Below are positions 10,465 through 20,211 of a stretch of DNA of 48,035 bases, one piece after another (position 1 is the first letter of the stretch; each line of letters opens with the position of its first letter). The notes beneath the pieces are model-generated. The model was given only the letters and a program-made list of their open reading frames with translations. It ran no database searches and was not told the origin of the DNA. The DNA is from Nocardioidaceae bacterium. GTDB lineage: Bacteria; Actinomycetota; Actinomycetes; Propionibacteriales; Nocardioidaceae. The stretch is from NCBI GenBank assembly GCA_025927595.1, contig JAICLD010000002.1, positions 1 to 48,035 of the forward strand, in the 5' to 3' direction. The translations under genes were made by a program, and so were the position numbers.

Positions 10465-11490
10465 ATGGCGGTCACGGGTCCACAGGGAGCGAAGGAACAC
10501 CGCTCCGGCCGCTTCCGGCGGCTCACACTGCGGGGCGTGCAGGACTACTTCAGGGCGCTCGACGAGCGGCATGGCTTCATCGCCCGGTCGGAGATCCTCG
10601 CCGCGGGGCACGACGACCGATTCATCCGCGACATGCTTCGACGCCGGGTCTGGACCCGGATCCGCAACGGCGCCTACACGCCGCTCGACACCTGGCAGCG
10701 GCTCGACGCGGTCGAACGTCACGTGCGCCGCGCCCGTGCCGTCCTCCATGCTCATGGTGACGCGGTGGCCCTCAGCCACGTCAGCGCGATGGTGGTCAGG
10801 GGTGGCTGCGACGTCTGGGGCATCGACCTGAGTCGGGTTCACGTCACCCGGCGCGATGGTCGCTCCGGCAGCATCGAGCGGGACGTCGTCCACCACCAAG
10901 GGTCCCTCCGGGATGACGACGTCGAGATGATGGCCGGGATGGCCGTCCTCGACGAGGCGCGCTCCTTGGCCGAGACGATCTGTGGGGCCGGTGTGGAGTC
11001 AGGCCTCGTGGTGGCGGACTCGACGTTCCGCAGAGGGCGCGTCACCGTCGACCGGCTGGAGCAGCTGCGTGAGGCCATGCAGCGCCACCGCGGCAGCCGC
11101 ACCCTGGACCTGGTGCTGCGGCTGGCGGACGGCCGGGCTCAGTCGGTCGGCGAGTCGCGGTGCCGCTACCTCTTCTGGAAGCACGGCCTGCCCCGGCCGG
11201 AGCTGCAGTTCCCGGTGTTCGACCGGGACGGGAGGCTGCTGGGGTTCACCGACCTCGCCTGGCCGGCTCACCGACTGCTCTTCGAGTTCGACGGCCGGGT
11301 CAAGTACGGCCGCCTGCTCGAGCCCGGCCAGGAGCCCGGAGACGTCGTCTTCGCCGAGAAGCGTCGCGAGGACGCGATTCGACGGGCCACGGGCTTCACC
11401 TTCGAACGCGCCACGTGGGCCGACCTGTCGACGCCGGCCGCCACCGTGGCACGGGTCCGGGTCCACATGGTCAGCGGCTCTACCGCATGA
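10465..11490 (+). CDS. AbiEi-like N-terminal domain protein with C-terminal DUF559/Vsr-like PD-(D/E)XK nuclease domain
   Basis: N-term HGFIARSEILAAGHDDRFIRDMLRRRVWTRIRNGAYTP (AbiEi_4-like wHTH); C-term GESRCRYLFWKHGLPRPELQFPVFDRDGRLLGFTDLAWPAHRLLFEFDGRVKYGRL...EKRREDAIRRATGFTFERATWADL. Confidence 0.75.
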   Translation: MAVTGPQGAKEHRSGRFRRLTLRGVQDYFRALDERHGFIARSEILAAGHDDRFIRDMLRRRVWTRIRNGAYTPLDTWQRLDAVERHVRRARAVLHAHGDAVALSHVSAMVVRGGCDVWGIDLSRVHVTRRDGRSGSIERDVVHHQGSLRDDDVEMMAGMAVLDEARSLAETICGAGVESGLVVADSTFRRGRVTVDRLEQLREAMQRHRGSRTLDLVLRLADGRAQSVGESRCRYLFWKHGLPRPELQFPVFDRDGRLLGFTDLAWPAHRLLFEFDGRVKYGRLLEPGQEPGDVVFAEKRREDAIRRATGFTFERATWADLSTPAATVARVRVHMVSGSTA

Positions 11491-11509
11491 CGGCGCGACG
11501 ACCCTGACA

Positions 11510-11577
11510 GAACTGGCACACCCCTGCTGTTGCAACGGCAGGGGTGTGCCGGTTTACCAGGGGCACCTGGTAAACCG
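11510..11577 (-). repeat. Right 68-bp inverted repeat (hairpin B + hairpin A)
   Basis: GAACTGGCACACCCCTGCTGTTGCAACGGCAGGGGTGTGCCGGTTTACCAGGGGCACCTGGTAAACCG; three mismatches against reverse complement of left copy. Confidence 0.95.
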
Positions 11578-11586
11578 GCAGGCCGC

Positions 11587-12531
11587 TCAGGCGCCCAGCA
11601 GGTCCCGGCTGCGGTCGACGTCGCGGCGCATGGTCTCGACCAGGTCCGCGACGGAGTCGAAGCGGAGCATCCCGCGGATCCGGGCGACGAAGGCCACCTC
11701 GACCTCGACGCCGTACAGCTCGAGGTCGTCGCGGTCGAGCACGTAGGCCTCGACGCGGCGCTCGCGGTCGCCGTCGAAGGTCGGGTTCGTGCCGACGCTG
11801 ATCGCGGCGGGCAGCCACGGGGCGTCGGGCACGTCGAGCCGCCGCAGCCGGCCGGCGTAGACGCCGTCCTGCGGGGCGGCCAGCATCCCCGACGCCGGGA
11901 CGTTGGCGGTCGGGTACCCCAGCTCGCGGCCGCGCTGGTCACCCTTCACGACCTCGCCGCGGACGGTGAACGGCCGGCCGAGGGCCTCCGCCGCACCCTC
12001 GACGTCCCCGGCGGACAGGCAGTTGCGGACGTACGTCGAGGACCAGACCTGCGGCCCGCCGTCGAGCGCGATCCCCTCCGCGGTGAAGTCGTGCTCGCGT
12101 CCCAGCGCGACCAGCGTCGAGACGTCCCCGGAGGCGCGCGCCCCGAAGCGGAAGTTCGCCCCGACGACGACCGCCCGGACGTGCAGGGTGTCGACGAGGA
12201 CAGCGGTGACGAAGCGCTCCGGGGGCCAGGCGGCCACGTCCCGGTCGAAGGGCACCACGAGGAGGTCGTCGACGCCGGCCTCGGCCAGCAGCGCGGCCCG
12301 GGTCCCGATGCCGGTCAGGGTCGGCGGGGCGTGCTCGGGCCGCAGCACCGCGATCGGGTGCGGGTCGAACGTGACCGCCACCACCGGGAGGCCTCCGAGC
12401 CCGCGGGCCACCTCGGCGGCGCGGCCGACCACGTGCCGGTGCCCGAGGTGGACGCCGTCGAAGTTGCCGATCGTCGCCACGGTGCGGCCGAGGTCGAGGG
12501 GCACCTCGGCCGGGGTGCGCCATACCTCCAC
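11587..12531 (-). CDS. ribF: Bifunctional riboflavin kinase/FAD synthetase
   Basis: MEVWRTPAEVPLDLGRTVATIGNFDGVHLGHRHVVGRAAEVARG...GRELGYPTANVP. Confidence 0.95.
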   Translation of the reverse strand: MEVWRTPAEVPLDLGRTVATIGNFDGVHLGHRHVVGRAAEVARGLGGLPVVAVTFDPHPIAVLRPEHAPPTLTGIGTRAALLAEAGVDDLLVVPFDRDVAAWPPERFVTAVLVDTLHVRAVVVGANFRFGARASGDVSTLVALGREHDFTAEGIALDGGPQVWSSTYVRNCLSAGDVEGAAEALGRPFTVRGEVVKGDQRGRELGYPTANVPASGMLAAPQDGVYAGRLRRLDVPDAPWLPAAISVGTNPTFDGDRERRVEAYVLDRDDLELYGVEVEVAFVARIRGMLRFDSVADLVETMRRDVDRSRDLLGA

Positions 12532-12586
12532 GTGTCCTCCGCTCGGCCCGTCGTCGTGTCGGCTGCGACGATCGTGCCACAGCCGC

Positions 12587-13471
12587 TCAGACGAAGACGG
12601 CGACGGGGGCGGCGCCCTGGCCCCGCCGCTCGTAGAGGGCGAGGAACTCTCCTGCCGGACCGACGAGGGCCACCGGGCCGGACTGCTCGAGGGTCAACGG
12701 GAGCGCTCGGCCGTGCCGCACGGCCGCGGCCGCCTCCTCGTCGAGGTCGACGGCGGGGAAGCACCGCCGGGCCACCGCGTCGAGCCCCAGGACCTCGAAG
12801 CCGCCGGCCAGGTCCCCGAGGGTACGGGCCTCGTCGAGCGTGAAGGGCCCGACGGCGGTACGGCGCAGCCGGGTCAGGTGCCCGCCCACGCCCAGGGCGC
12901 CACCCAGGTCGCGGGCCAGCGCGCGCACGTAGGTGCCGCTGCTGCACCGCACGGTCACGTCGGCGTCCAGCCAGTCCCCGTCCCGGCGGACGTCGTGGAC
13001 GGTCAGCTCGTGGACGGTCACCGGCCGCGCCGGCAGCTCGACGGCCTCGCCGGCGCGGACCCGCGCGTAGGAGCGCCGGCCGTCGACCTTGACCGCCGAC
13101 ACCGACGAGGGCCGCTGCTCGATGTCGCCGACGAAGGCCTGCGCCGCGGCGGCCACGGCAGCCGCGTCGAGCCCCGCCGTCGGCACCGGCTCGAGCAGGT
13201 CGCCCTCGGCGTCGTCGGTCGTGGTCCCGGCCCCGAGCCGGACGGTGGCGTCGTACGCCTTCTCGGTCAGCGTCAGGTGCCCGAGCAGTCGGGTGGCCCG
13301 GCCGACGCCGACGACGAGCACGCCGGTCGCCATCGGGTCCAGGGTGCCTGCGTGCCCGACCTTGCGCGTGCCGGCCAGCCGCCGGACCCGGGCCACCACG
13401 TCGTGCGAGGTCAGCCCGCCCGGCTTGTCGACGACGACCAGCCCCCCGGCGGGCGGCCCTGCGGCGCTCAC
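12587..13471 (-). CDS. truB: tRNA pseudouridine(55) synthase
   Basis: [69 protein letters not shown] start overlaps rbfA stop. Confidence 0.95.
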   Translation of the reverse strand: MSAAGPPAGGLVVVDKPGGLTSHDVVARVRRLAGTRKVGHAGTLDPMATGVLVVGVGRATRLLGHLTLTEKAYDATVRLGAGTTTDDAEGDLLEPVPTAGLDAAAVAAAAQAFVGDIEQRPSSVSAVKVDGRRSYARVRAGEAVELPARPVTVHELTVHDVRRDGDWLDADVTVRCSSGTYVRALARDLGGALGVGGHLTRLRRTAVGPFTLDEARTLGDLAGGFEVLGLDAVARRCFPAVDLDEEAAAAVRHGRALPLTLEQSGPVALVGPAGEFLALYERRGQGAAPVAVFV

Positions 13472-13971
13472 TCCCCGCGCACCCGGCCCGGCGCCGTGCG
13501 GTCGGCTCCCGCGGCCGGCTCCTCGAGGTCGTCGGGCTCGTCGAGGTCGTCGTCCTCGTGGGGCTTGCGGTAGGGGTCGGGCTCCCCGGCGTACGTCGCC
13601 CCGGCGGCCGCCGCGGCGACGGCCGCGTCGGACTCGCGCGCCCGGGCCAGCAGGTCGTCGATGTGCCGGGCGGTGTCGGGCAGCGCGTCGTGGACGAACG
13701 CGAGCGACGGCGCGTGCCGCATCCCGAGCTGCTTGGCGACCTCCGAGCGCAGCACCCCCTTGGCGGACTCGAGCGCGGCGGCCGAGGCGGCCACCTCCTC
13801 CTCCTCGCCCAGGACGGTGTAGAAGATCGACGCCTGCTGGGTGTCGCCGCTGACCCGCACGTCGGTGACCGTCACGAAGCCGAGCCGCGGGTCCTTGATC
13901 CGCCTCTCGAGCATCTCGGCGACGATGACCTGGATGCGGTCCGCGACCCTGCGGACCCGGGGGCTTGCCAT
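13468..13971 (-). CDS. rbfA: 30S ribosome-binding factor A
   Basis: [55 protein letters not shown]; synteny. Confidence 0.95.
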   Translation of the reverse strand: MASPRVRRVADRIQVIVAEMLERRIKDPRLGFVTVTDVRVSGDTQQASIFYTVLGEEEEVAASAAALESAKGVLRSEVAKQLGMRHAPSLAFVHDALPDTARHIDDLLARARESDAAVAAAAAGATYAGEPDPYRKPHEDDDLDEPDDLEEPAAGADRTAPGRVRGE

Positions 13972-14038
13972 GGTTGCTCCTGCTGGTCTCTGCGGATCCG
14001 GTCGGCGACGACCCTGAGCACTCGCTGCGGGCCGACGC

Positions 14039-14060
14039 GTCCGCGCAGCACTGCGCGGAC
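14039..14060. terminator. Hairpin downstream of infB
   Basis: GTCCGCGCAG-CA-CTGCGCGGAC perfect inverted repeat about 26 nt past infB stop. Confidence 0.5.
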
Positions 14061-14085
14061 CCGCCGACCCACCGACGCGTCCCGG

Positions 14086-17019
14086 CTACGCCCGGGGGAT
14101 CTCCCGCATCTCGAAGCACTCCACGACGTCGCCCTGCTTGATGTCGTTGTAGCCACGCAGGACCAGCCCGCACTCGAAGCCCTCGCGGACCTCGGTCACG
14201 TCGTCCTTCTCGCGCCGCAGCGACGCCAGGTCGAGGCTGTCCGACACCACGTTGCCGTCGCGGATGAGCCGCGCCTTGGCGTTGCGGCGGATCGTGCCCG
14301 AGATCACCATGCAGCCGGCGATGTTGCCGATCCGGCTGGAGCGGAAGATCTCGCGGATCTCGGCCTGGCCGAGCGAGACCTCCTCGAACTCCGGCTTGAG
14401 CAGGCCCTTGAGCGCCGCCTCGATCTCCTCGATCGCCTGGTAGATGACCGAGTAGTAGCGGATCTCGACGCCCTCCTTGTCGGCCATCTCCGTCGCCTTG
14501 CCCTGCGGGCGGACGTTGAAGCCGATGATGATCGCGTCGGAGGCCGCCGCGAGGTCGACGTTGGTCTCGGTGATCGCACCGACACCGCGGTCGATGACCC
14601 GCAGGTTGACGCCCTCGCCGACGTCGATCTTGGCCAGCGAGTCCTCGAGGGCCTCGACCGAGCCGGAGACGTCGCCCTTCAGGATCAGGTTGAGCTCCTG
14701 GCTCGCACCCTTCTCCATCGAGGCCATGAAGTCCTCGAGCGTACGACGGACGCGGCGCTTGGCCTGCATGGCCGCCCGCTCCCGCGACTCGCGCTTCTCG
14801 GCGATCTGCCGGGCCACCCGGTCGTCGTCGACGACGATGAGGTTCTGGCCCGCGCCGGGGACGGCGGTGAGCCCGAGCACCATCGCGGGTCGCGACGGCA
14901 GCGCCACGTCGAGGTTCTCGCCGTACTCGTCGAGCATCGCCCGGACCCGCCCGTAGGCGGGGCCGGCGACGATCGAGTCGCCGACGTGCAGGGTGCCGCG
15001 CTGGATCAGCACGGTCGCCACCGGGCCACGGCCGCGGTCGAGGTGCGCCTCGACGATGAGGCCCTGGGCGTCCTGGTCGGGGTTGGCCCGCAGGTCCAGG
15101 GACGCGTCCGCCGTCAGCACGATCGCCTCGAGCAGCTTGTCGAGGTTCAGCTCGGCCTTCGCGGAGACGTCGACGAACATCGTGTCGCCGCCGTACTCCT
15201 CGGGGACCAGGCCGTACTCCGAGAGCTGGCCGCGGACCTTGGTCGGGTCGGCCGCAGGTACGTCGATCTTGTTGACCGCGACCACGATGGGCACCCCGGC
15301 CGCCTTGGCGTGGTTGAGCGCCTCGACGGTCTGGGGCATGACGCCGTCGTCGGCCGCGACCACGAGCACCGCGATGTCGGTCGCCTGCGCACCGCGGGCA
15401 CGCATGGCGGTGAACGCCTCGTGGCCCGGGGTGTCGATGAAGGTGATCCGGCGGTCCTCGCCGTCGACCTGCGTCGCGACCTGGTAGGCCCCGATGTGCT
15501 GGGTGATCCCACCGGCCTCCTTGGCGACCACGTTGGCGTTGCGCAACGCGTCGAGGAGCTTGGTCTTGCCGTGGTCGACGTGGCCCATGACGGTGACGAC
15601 CGGCGGTCGCGCCGCCAGGTCGGACTCGTCGCCCTCGTCCTCGCCGAACTCGAGGTCGAAGGACTCCAGCAGCTCACGGTCCTCGTCCTCGGGCGAGACC
15701 ACCTCGATGACGTAGTTCAGCTCGTCGCCGAGCAGCTCGAGCGTCTCGTCGTTGACCGACTCGGTCGCCGTCACCATCTCACCGAGGCTGAACAGCATCT
15801 GCACCAGCGCCGCCGCGTCCACGCCGATCTTCTCGGCGAAGTCCGTCAGCGAGGACCCGCGCGCCAGACGAACGGTCTCGCCGTCGCCCTTGCGGACCCG
15901 CACGCCGCCGATGGTCGGGGCCTGCATCGCCTCGAACTCCTGACGACGGGCCCGCTTCGACTTGCGGCCACGCCGCGAGGGGCCGCCCGGACGCCCGAAG
16001 GCGCCCTGGGTCTGCCCGCGCTGGCCGGGGCGACCGCCGCCGGGGCGGCCACCGCCGCCGGGACGACCGGCGAAGCCACCACCCGCACCCGCGCCGGGGG
16101 CGCCGGGGCCGCCGCGACCCGGGGCGCCACCACGCGCGCCGGGTGCGCCACCGCGGCCGGGAGCACCCGGTCGACCCGCGGGACGACCACCGGGGCCGGC
16201 GCCGAACGCCGCCGGGGACTTCGGCATCATCGCCGGGTTCGGACGCGGCATCCCGGGACGACCCGGAGCACCGCCCTCACGGGCAGCCGGCGGACGGGGC
16301 GCCCGGTCGGCCGGCGCCTCGGCACCGGGGCGCGGAGCCGGGCGCCTGCCCATGCCCTGGGTGGAGGAGAACGGGTTGTTGCCGGGACGCGGCGAGCCGG
16401 GACGACCGGCGCCGCCCGAGGGACGCGCCGCCGGACGTGCCGGCGGGGGGCCGGGACGGTGCGTCGGCGCCGGGACGCCGGCGCGCGCCGCCGGAGCGGC
16501 GGCAGGGTCGGGCTCGTCGGGGGCAGCGGCCGCCGCGGGGGCCTGCGGAGCCGGCTCCGGAGCGGCCGGCTGCGCGGGGGCGGCCGGCTCGGTGCGTGCC
16601 TGGCCCGGAACCGGTCGGGGTCCGGGTCGGGGTCCGGACGGTGCCGCGGGCGCAGCGGGTGCTGCCGGGGCAGCGGCGGCTGCGGGCGTCTCCGCCGCGG
16701 GAGCGGCCGGCGCCACGGGCGTGACGGGGGCTGCCTGCGCCGGGACCGTAGCGGCAGGCGCCTCCTGGACCGGCGCCGGGGCCGGTTCCGCGGGGGCGGC
16801 GGCTGCCGGCGCCTGGGCGGGCGCTCCGGACGGCTTCTTGGCGGCGCCGGAGCTCTTCAGCTCCTCGCCGAACTGCGTCGTGAACCTCTTCACGACCGGG
16901 GGCTCGACCGTCGACGACGCCGACTTGACGAACTCGCCCATCTCCTTGAGCTTGGCCAGGACGACCTTGCTCTCCACTCCGAGCTCCTTGGCGAGCTCGT
17001 GGACTCGGACCTTAGCCAC
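14086..17019 (-). CDS. infB: Translation initiation factor IF-2
   Basis: [42 protein letters not shown]; long A/P/G/R-rich linker; GTPase domain [23 protein letters not shown]. Confidence 0.97.
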   Translation of the reverse strand: MAKVRVHELAKELGVESKVVLAKLKEMGEFVKSASSTVEPPVVKRFTTQFGEELKSSGAAKKPSGAPAQAPAAAAPAEPAPAPVQEAPAATVPAQAAPVTPVAPAAPAAETPAAAAAPAAPAAPAAPSGPRPGPRPVPGQARTEPAAPAQPAAPEPAPQAPAAAAAPDEPDPAAAPAARAGVPAPTHRPGPPPARPAARPSGGAGRPGSPRPGNNPFSSTQGMGRRPAPRPGAEAPADRAPRPPAAREGGAPGRPGMPRPNPAMMPKSPAAFGAGPGGRPAGRPGAPGRGGAPGARGGAPGRGGPGAPGAGAGGGFAGRPGGGGRPGGGRPGQRGQTQGAFGRPGGPSRRGRKSKRARRQEFEAMQAPTIGGVRVRKGDGETVRLARGSSLTDFAEKIGVDAAALVQMLFSLGEMVTATESVNDETLELLGDELNYVIEVVSPEDEDRELLESFDLEFGEDEGDESDLAARPPVVTVMGHVDHGKTKLLDALRNANVVAKEAGGITQHIGAYQVATQVDGEDRRITFIDTPGHEAFTAMRARGAQATDIAVLVVAADDGVMPQTVEALNHAKAAGVPIVVAVNKIDVPAADPTKVRGQLSEYGLVPEEYGGDTMFVDVSAKAELNLDKLLEAIVLTADASLDLRANPDQDAQGLIVEAHLDRGRGPVATVLIQRGTLHVGDSIVAGPAYGRVRAMLDEYGENLDVALPSRPAMVLGLTAVPGAGQNLIVVDDDRVARQIAEKRESRERAAMQAKRRVRRTLEDFMASMEKGASQELNLILKGDVSGSVEALEDSLAKIDVGEGVNLRVIDRGVGAITETNVDLAAASDAIIIGFNVRPQGKATEMADKEGVEIRYYSVIYQAIEEIEAALKGLLKPEFEEVSLGQAEIREIFRSSRIGNIAGCMVISGTIRRNAKARLIRDGNVVSDSLDLASLRREKDDVTEVREGFECGLVLRGYNDIKQGDVVECFEMREIPRA

Positions 17020-17118
17020 GCTTCTCCTTCTGGTCCGAGTCGGGTGCTCCCCCGCGGTGGGGGACGAGCCGGACCGTTAGCTGGTGTGCATGCTCATCGA
17101 GAGGTTCTCATCGAGTGC

Positions 17119-17487
17119 TCATGAGCTGCTGCTCCACTTCCTTGTCGGTCGTGCTGCGGGTGGTGCGGGGGTGTCGTGCGCCGCCGGGTGCTCGTGCACG
17201 AACGCCTCGAGCAGCCGGGTGCCCAGCCCGGCTCCCTCCGTGCGGAGGGCCCTGGCGAAGGCTCGGCGTCGCAGGGCGAGCACCAGGCACGCGGTCGAGG
17301 GATGCAGGTGCGCCCCCCGGCCAGGTGCCCCGCCCTGCGGATCGGGGACGACCTCCAGGCCTGCTCCCCGGTCCTGGGCGACGACTCGCACCAGCTCGAG
17401 CTTGTCGGCCCGCTGCCGGCAGCCGACGCAGGTCCGGATGCTGCCTCGTCGATCCCCGGGGGCACCGCGAGAGGACATCCGACCCAC
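17119..17487 (-). CDS. ylxR: YlxR (DUF448) family RNA-binding protein
   Basis: [69 protein letters not shown] between nusA and infB. Confidence 0.9.
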   Translation of the reverse strand: MGRMSSRGAPGDRRGSIRTCVGCRQRADKLELVRVVAQDRGAGLEVVPDPQGGAPGRGAHLHPSTACLVLALRRRAFARALRTEGAGLGTRLLEAFVHEHPAAHDTPAPPAARPTRKWSSSS

Positions 17488-17521
17488 GCTTTCTGCCGGC
17501 GGTGGCGAACCGTCCCCCAGT

Positions 17522-18583
17522 CTAGCCGCTGCCGGCCCCGCTGCCGAACTCGGCGACCGGCGGGTCCACGGGCGGGGTGACGGGCGGGGCGACCGGCGGG
17601 GCGACCGGAGGGCCGTCCGGCGCCTCGTCGGAGCGGATGTCGATGCGCCAGCCGGTCAGCCGCGCGGCGAGCCGCGCGTTCTGGCCCTCCTTGCCGATGG
17701 CCAGCGACAGCTGGTAGTCGGGCACCACGACCCGGGCCGAGCGCGCGGCGAGGTCGACCACCCGGACCTCGGAGACCCGCGCCGGTGAGAGGGCGTGGGC
17801 CACCATCTCGGCCGGGTCCTCGGAGAAGTCCACGATGTCGATCTTCTCCCCGTGCAGCTCGCTCATCACCGCACGGACCCGCTGCCCCATCGGCCCGATG
17901 CAGGCGCCCTTGGGGTTGACCCCCGGCACCGTCGAGCGCACCGAGATCTTCGTGCGGTGCCCGGCCTCCCGCGCGATCCCGCAGATCTCGACGGTGCCGT
18001 CGGCGATCTCCGGCACCTCGAGCGCGAACAGCTTCTTGACCAGGTTGGGGTGCGAGCGCGACAGCATCACCTGCGGGCCCCGCATCCCCTTGCGCACCGA
18101 CACGACCAGGCAGCGGATCCGGGAGCCGTGCTCGTAGCGCTCCCCCGGGACCTGCTCGCCCGCCGGCAGCAGCGCCTCGAGCCGGCCGAGGTCGACCATC
18201 ACGTCACGCGGGTCGCGGCCCTGCTGGATCACCCCGGAGATGATGTCGCCCTCCTTGCCCGAGAACTCCCCGAACTTGACGTCGTCCTCGGCGTCGCGCA
18301 GCCGCTGCAGCATGATCTGCTTCGCTGTGGTCGCCGCGATCCGGCCGAAGCCGTCGGGCGTGTCCTCGTACTCCGCGAGGACCGTCCCCTCCTCGTCGGT
18401 CTCGGCCGCGAAGACGCTGACGTGGCCGCTCTTGCGGTCCAGCTGCACGCGCGCGTGCGGCTGGGCGCCGGGGCTCTTGTGGTACGCCGTCAGGAGCGCC
18501 TGCTCGATCGCCTCGACGAGGATGTCGAAGGAGATCTCCTTCTCCCGCTCCAGCGAGCGCAGGATGTTCATGTCGATGTCCAT
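17522..18583 (-). CDS. nusA: Transcription termination/antitermination factor NusA with PPV-repeat C-terminal tail
   Basis: [53 protein letters not shown]...; S1/KH regions; C-terminus [32 protein letters not shown]. Confidence 0.96.
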   Translation of the reverse strand: MDIDMNILRSLEREKEISFDILVEAIEQALLTAYHKSPGAQPHARVQLDRKSGHVSVFAAETDEEGTVLAEYEDTPDGFGRIAATTAKQIMLQRLRDAEDDVKFGEFSGKEGDIISGVIQQGRDPRDVMVDLGRLEALLPAGEQVPGERYEHGSRIRCLVVSVRKGMRGPQVMLSRSHPNLVKKLFALEVPEIADGTVEICGIAREAGHRTKISVRSTVPGVNPKGACIGPMGQRVRAVMSELHGEKIDIVDFSEDPAEMVAHALSPARVSEVRVVDLAARSARVVVPDYQLSLAIGKEGQNARLAARLTGWRIDIRSDEAPDGPPVAPPVAPPVTPPVDPPVAEFGSGAGSG

Positions 18584-18588
18584 GCGGG

Positions 18589-19056
18589 TCAGGGCTCCTT
18601 CCGGTTGAGCTCGGTCTGGACCACGGCCTTGGCGACGGCGGCGTACGCGACCTCACGGGACTCCCCGTCGACGTCGAGCACGGCCAGGGCCTCGTCGGCG
18701 TCGCGGACCCGGCCGGTCACCGAGCCGCCGTCTGCCAGCGCGACCTTGACCAGCCGGCCGACGTTGCGGCGCCAGTGCCGGGGCAGCGTGAGCGGACGGT
18801 CGGTGCCGCGGGAGGTCACCTCGAGGACGTAGGGCCGCTCGCCCATCACGTCGTGCTCGTCGAGGAGCCGGGACACCTCGCGGGTCGCCTCGGCGATGTC
18901 GTCCAGGGTGACGCCGCCGTCGCGGTCGACGGCGACGCGCAGGAGCCGGCGGCGTCCGGCCTCGGTGACGTCGACCGCCTCCACGTCCAGCCCGGCGGCG
19001 GCCAGCGGTCCGGTCAGCACCTCGGCCACCTGCTCGCGGGTCCGGTCGGTCCTCAC
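18589..19056 (-). CDS. rimP: Ribosome maturation factor RimP
   Basis: [72 protein letters not shown] start assumed, could extend to 19098. Confidence 0.93.
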   Translation of the reverse strand: MRTDRTREQVAEVLTGPLAAAGLDVEAVDVTEAGRRRLLRVAVDRDGGVTLDDIAEATREVSRLLDEHDVMGERPYVLEVTSRGTDRPLTLPRHWRRNVGRLVKVALADGGSVTGRVRDADEALAVLDVDGESREVAYAAVAKAVVQTELNRKEP

Positions 19057-19154
19057 GGTGCCCTCCTGCTGTGCTGTTGTGGTCGACGCTGGCACCACCC
19101 TAACCGTTGGCGTGCCGGTCCCCGACCGGTCGCGTCCCCTGACAGACTCGCCCC

Positions 19155-19745
19155 GTGCCAGTGCCGCCCGTGCCGCCCGCGCCCGCGCTCTCCCGTCGTA
19201 CGGCGACGGGCGGGGCGCTCGCGGTCACCGCCGTCCTCGCGACCGGCTGCACCGGCGCGGACCGGCGACCCGGGGCGGCGGGCCCGACGCCGTCGGTGAC
19301 CGGATCACCCACGGCCGTGCCGGAGGACCCCGACGTCGCGCTGGCGCGGGCCGTGCTGCTCCGGGAGCGGGCGATGCTGGCGACGCTGCAGGCGACCGCC
19401 CGGGTGCACCCCCGGCTGCGCGGCGTGCTCGCGAGCGGCCGCGCGTCGCACCGGGACCACGTCCGGGTGCTCTCCGCAGCCGTCCCGGACGGCACCGGGC
19501 CGGCACCCGCCGCCGCGTCCCGGCGCCGCCCCCGACACCCGGCTGCGGTCCCCGCCCGGCCCTCGGCGGCCCTGGCGGCGCTCGCCGGAGCCGAGGAGCG
19601 GCACGCGCGCGACGGCCGGGACAGCTGTGTCGCGGCGCGCAGCGGCACGTTCGCGCGACTCCTGGCGAGCATGGCGGCGGCCGCCTCGCAGCAGGCGGCG
19701 GTGCTCTCCGCCGCTGCCCGGGAGTCCGCCCGGGAGTCGGCATGA
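19155..19745 (+). CDS. Putative lipoprotein, helical/ferritin-like
   Basis: Twin-arginine/lipobox-like leader LSRRTATGGALAVTAVLATGCTGADRR; helical His/Glu-containing body; overlaps next ORF by ATGA. Confidence 0.65.
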   Translation: MPVPPVPPAPALSRRTATGGALAVTAVLATGCTGADRRPGAAGPTPSVTGSPTAVPEDPDVALARAVLLRERAMLATLQATARVHPRLRGVLASGRASHRDHVRVLSAAVPDGTGPAPAAASRRRPRHPAAVPARPSAALAALAGAEERHARDGRDSCVAARSGTFARLLASMAAAASQQAAVLSAAARESARESA

Positions 19746-20200
19746 GTCCGGTGCAGTCCCTGCAGCACGCGCTGGCGGGAGAGCACGCGGCGGTGTACCT
19801 CTACGGCGTCCTGGGCGGCCGGGTCCCGGCCTCCCAGCAGCCGGACCTCGCGGCGCGGCTGGCCGCCGGCTACGCCACCCATCGCGGGCGTCGGGACCAG
19901 CTGACCGCCATGGTCCGGGCGGCCGGGGGCGTGCCCGTGGCCGCCGAGGTCAGCTACCGGCTGCCGAACCCGTGCCGCACCCCGGGCCAGCTGCGCGCCG
20001 CGGCGCTCGACGTCGAGCGCCGGTGCGCCGCCGTCTACGCCGCCACGGTGGCCGGCACCGCGCGCCGGGAGCGGGCCTGGGCGGCGGCGGCGCTGGCCGA
20101 CGGCGCCGTGCGGCAGCTGTCGTTCGGCGGAGCGCCGCAGCCCTACCCGGGGATGCCGGGCCGCCCCGGGCCGAACGGGACGACCGGGGCGAACGGGTAG
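19742..20200 (+). CDS. DUF4439-like ferritin-like domain protein
   Basis: MSPVQSLQHALAGEHAAVYLYGVLGGRVPASQQPDLAARLAAGYATHRGRRDQLTAMVRAAGGVPVAAEVSYRLPNP; ATGA overlap with 19155-19745. Confidence 0.75.
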   Translation: MSPVQSLQHALAGEHAAVYLYGVLGGRVPASQQPDLAARLAAGYATHRGRRDQLTAMVRAAGGVPVAAEVSYRLPNPCRTPGQLRAAALDVERRCAAVYAATVAGTARRERAWAAAALADGAVRQLSFGGAPQPYPGMPGRPGPNGTTGANG

Positions 20201-20211
20201 GCCGGCTCGGC

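Larger units (their letters stand above)
10316..11577. mobile_element. Candidate inverted-repeat-bounded one-gene module
   Basis: 68-bp inverted repeats flank a single ORF between two convergent housekeeping genes; no transposase and no clear target-site duplication seen. Confidence 0.4.

Noticed and set aside
10465-11490. Complete AbiE type IV toxin-antitoxin system
   Set aside because: Only an AbiEi-like N-terminal domain is seen; no AbiEii nucleotidyltransferase partner in the neighbourhood.
15538-15547. GTTGCGCAAC palindrome resembling the predicted IclR operator
   Set aside because: Lies inside infB coding sequence and lacks the 5-bp spacer; likely chance.
15962-16860. Low-complexity G/P/A/R-rich repeats in infB
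   Set aside because: Typical of the disordered N-terminal linker of actinobacterial IF-2.
13558-17124. 1188-aa plus-strand ORF antisense to infB, rbfA and the upstream region
   Set aside because: Composition is Arg/Gly/Asp/His-rich shadow translation in a high-GC genome; the opposite strand encodes unmistakable IF-2 and RbfA.
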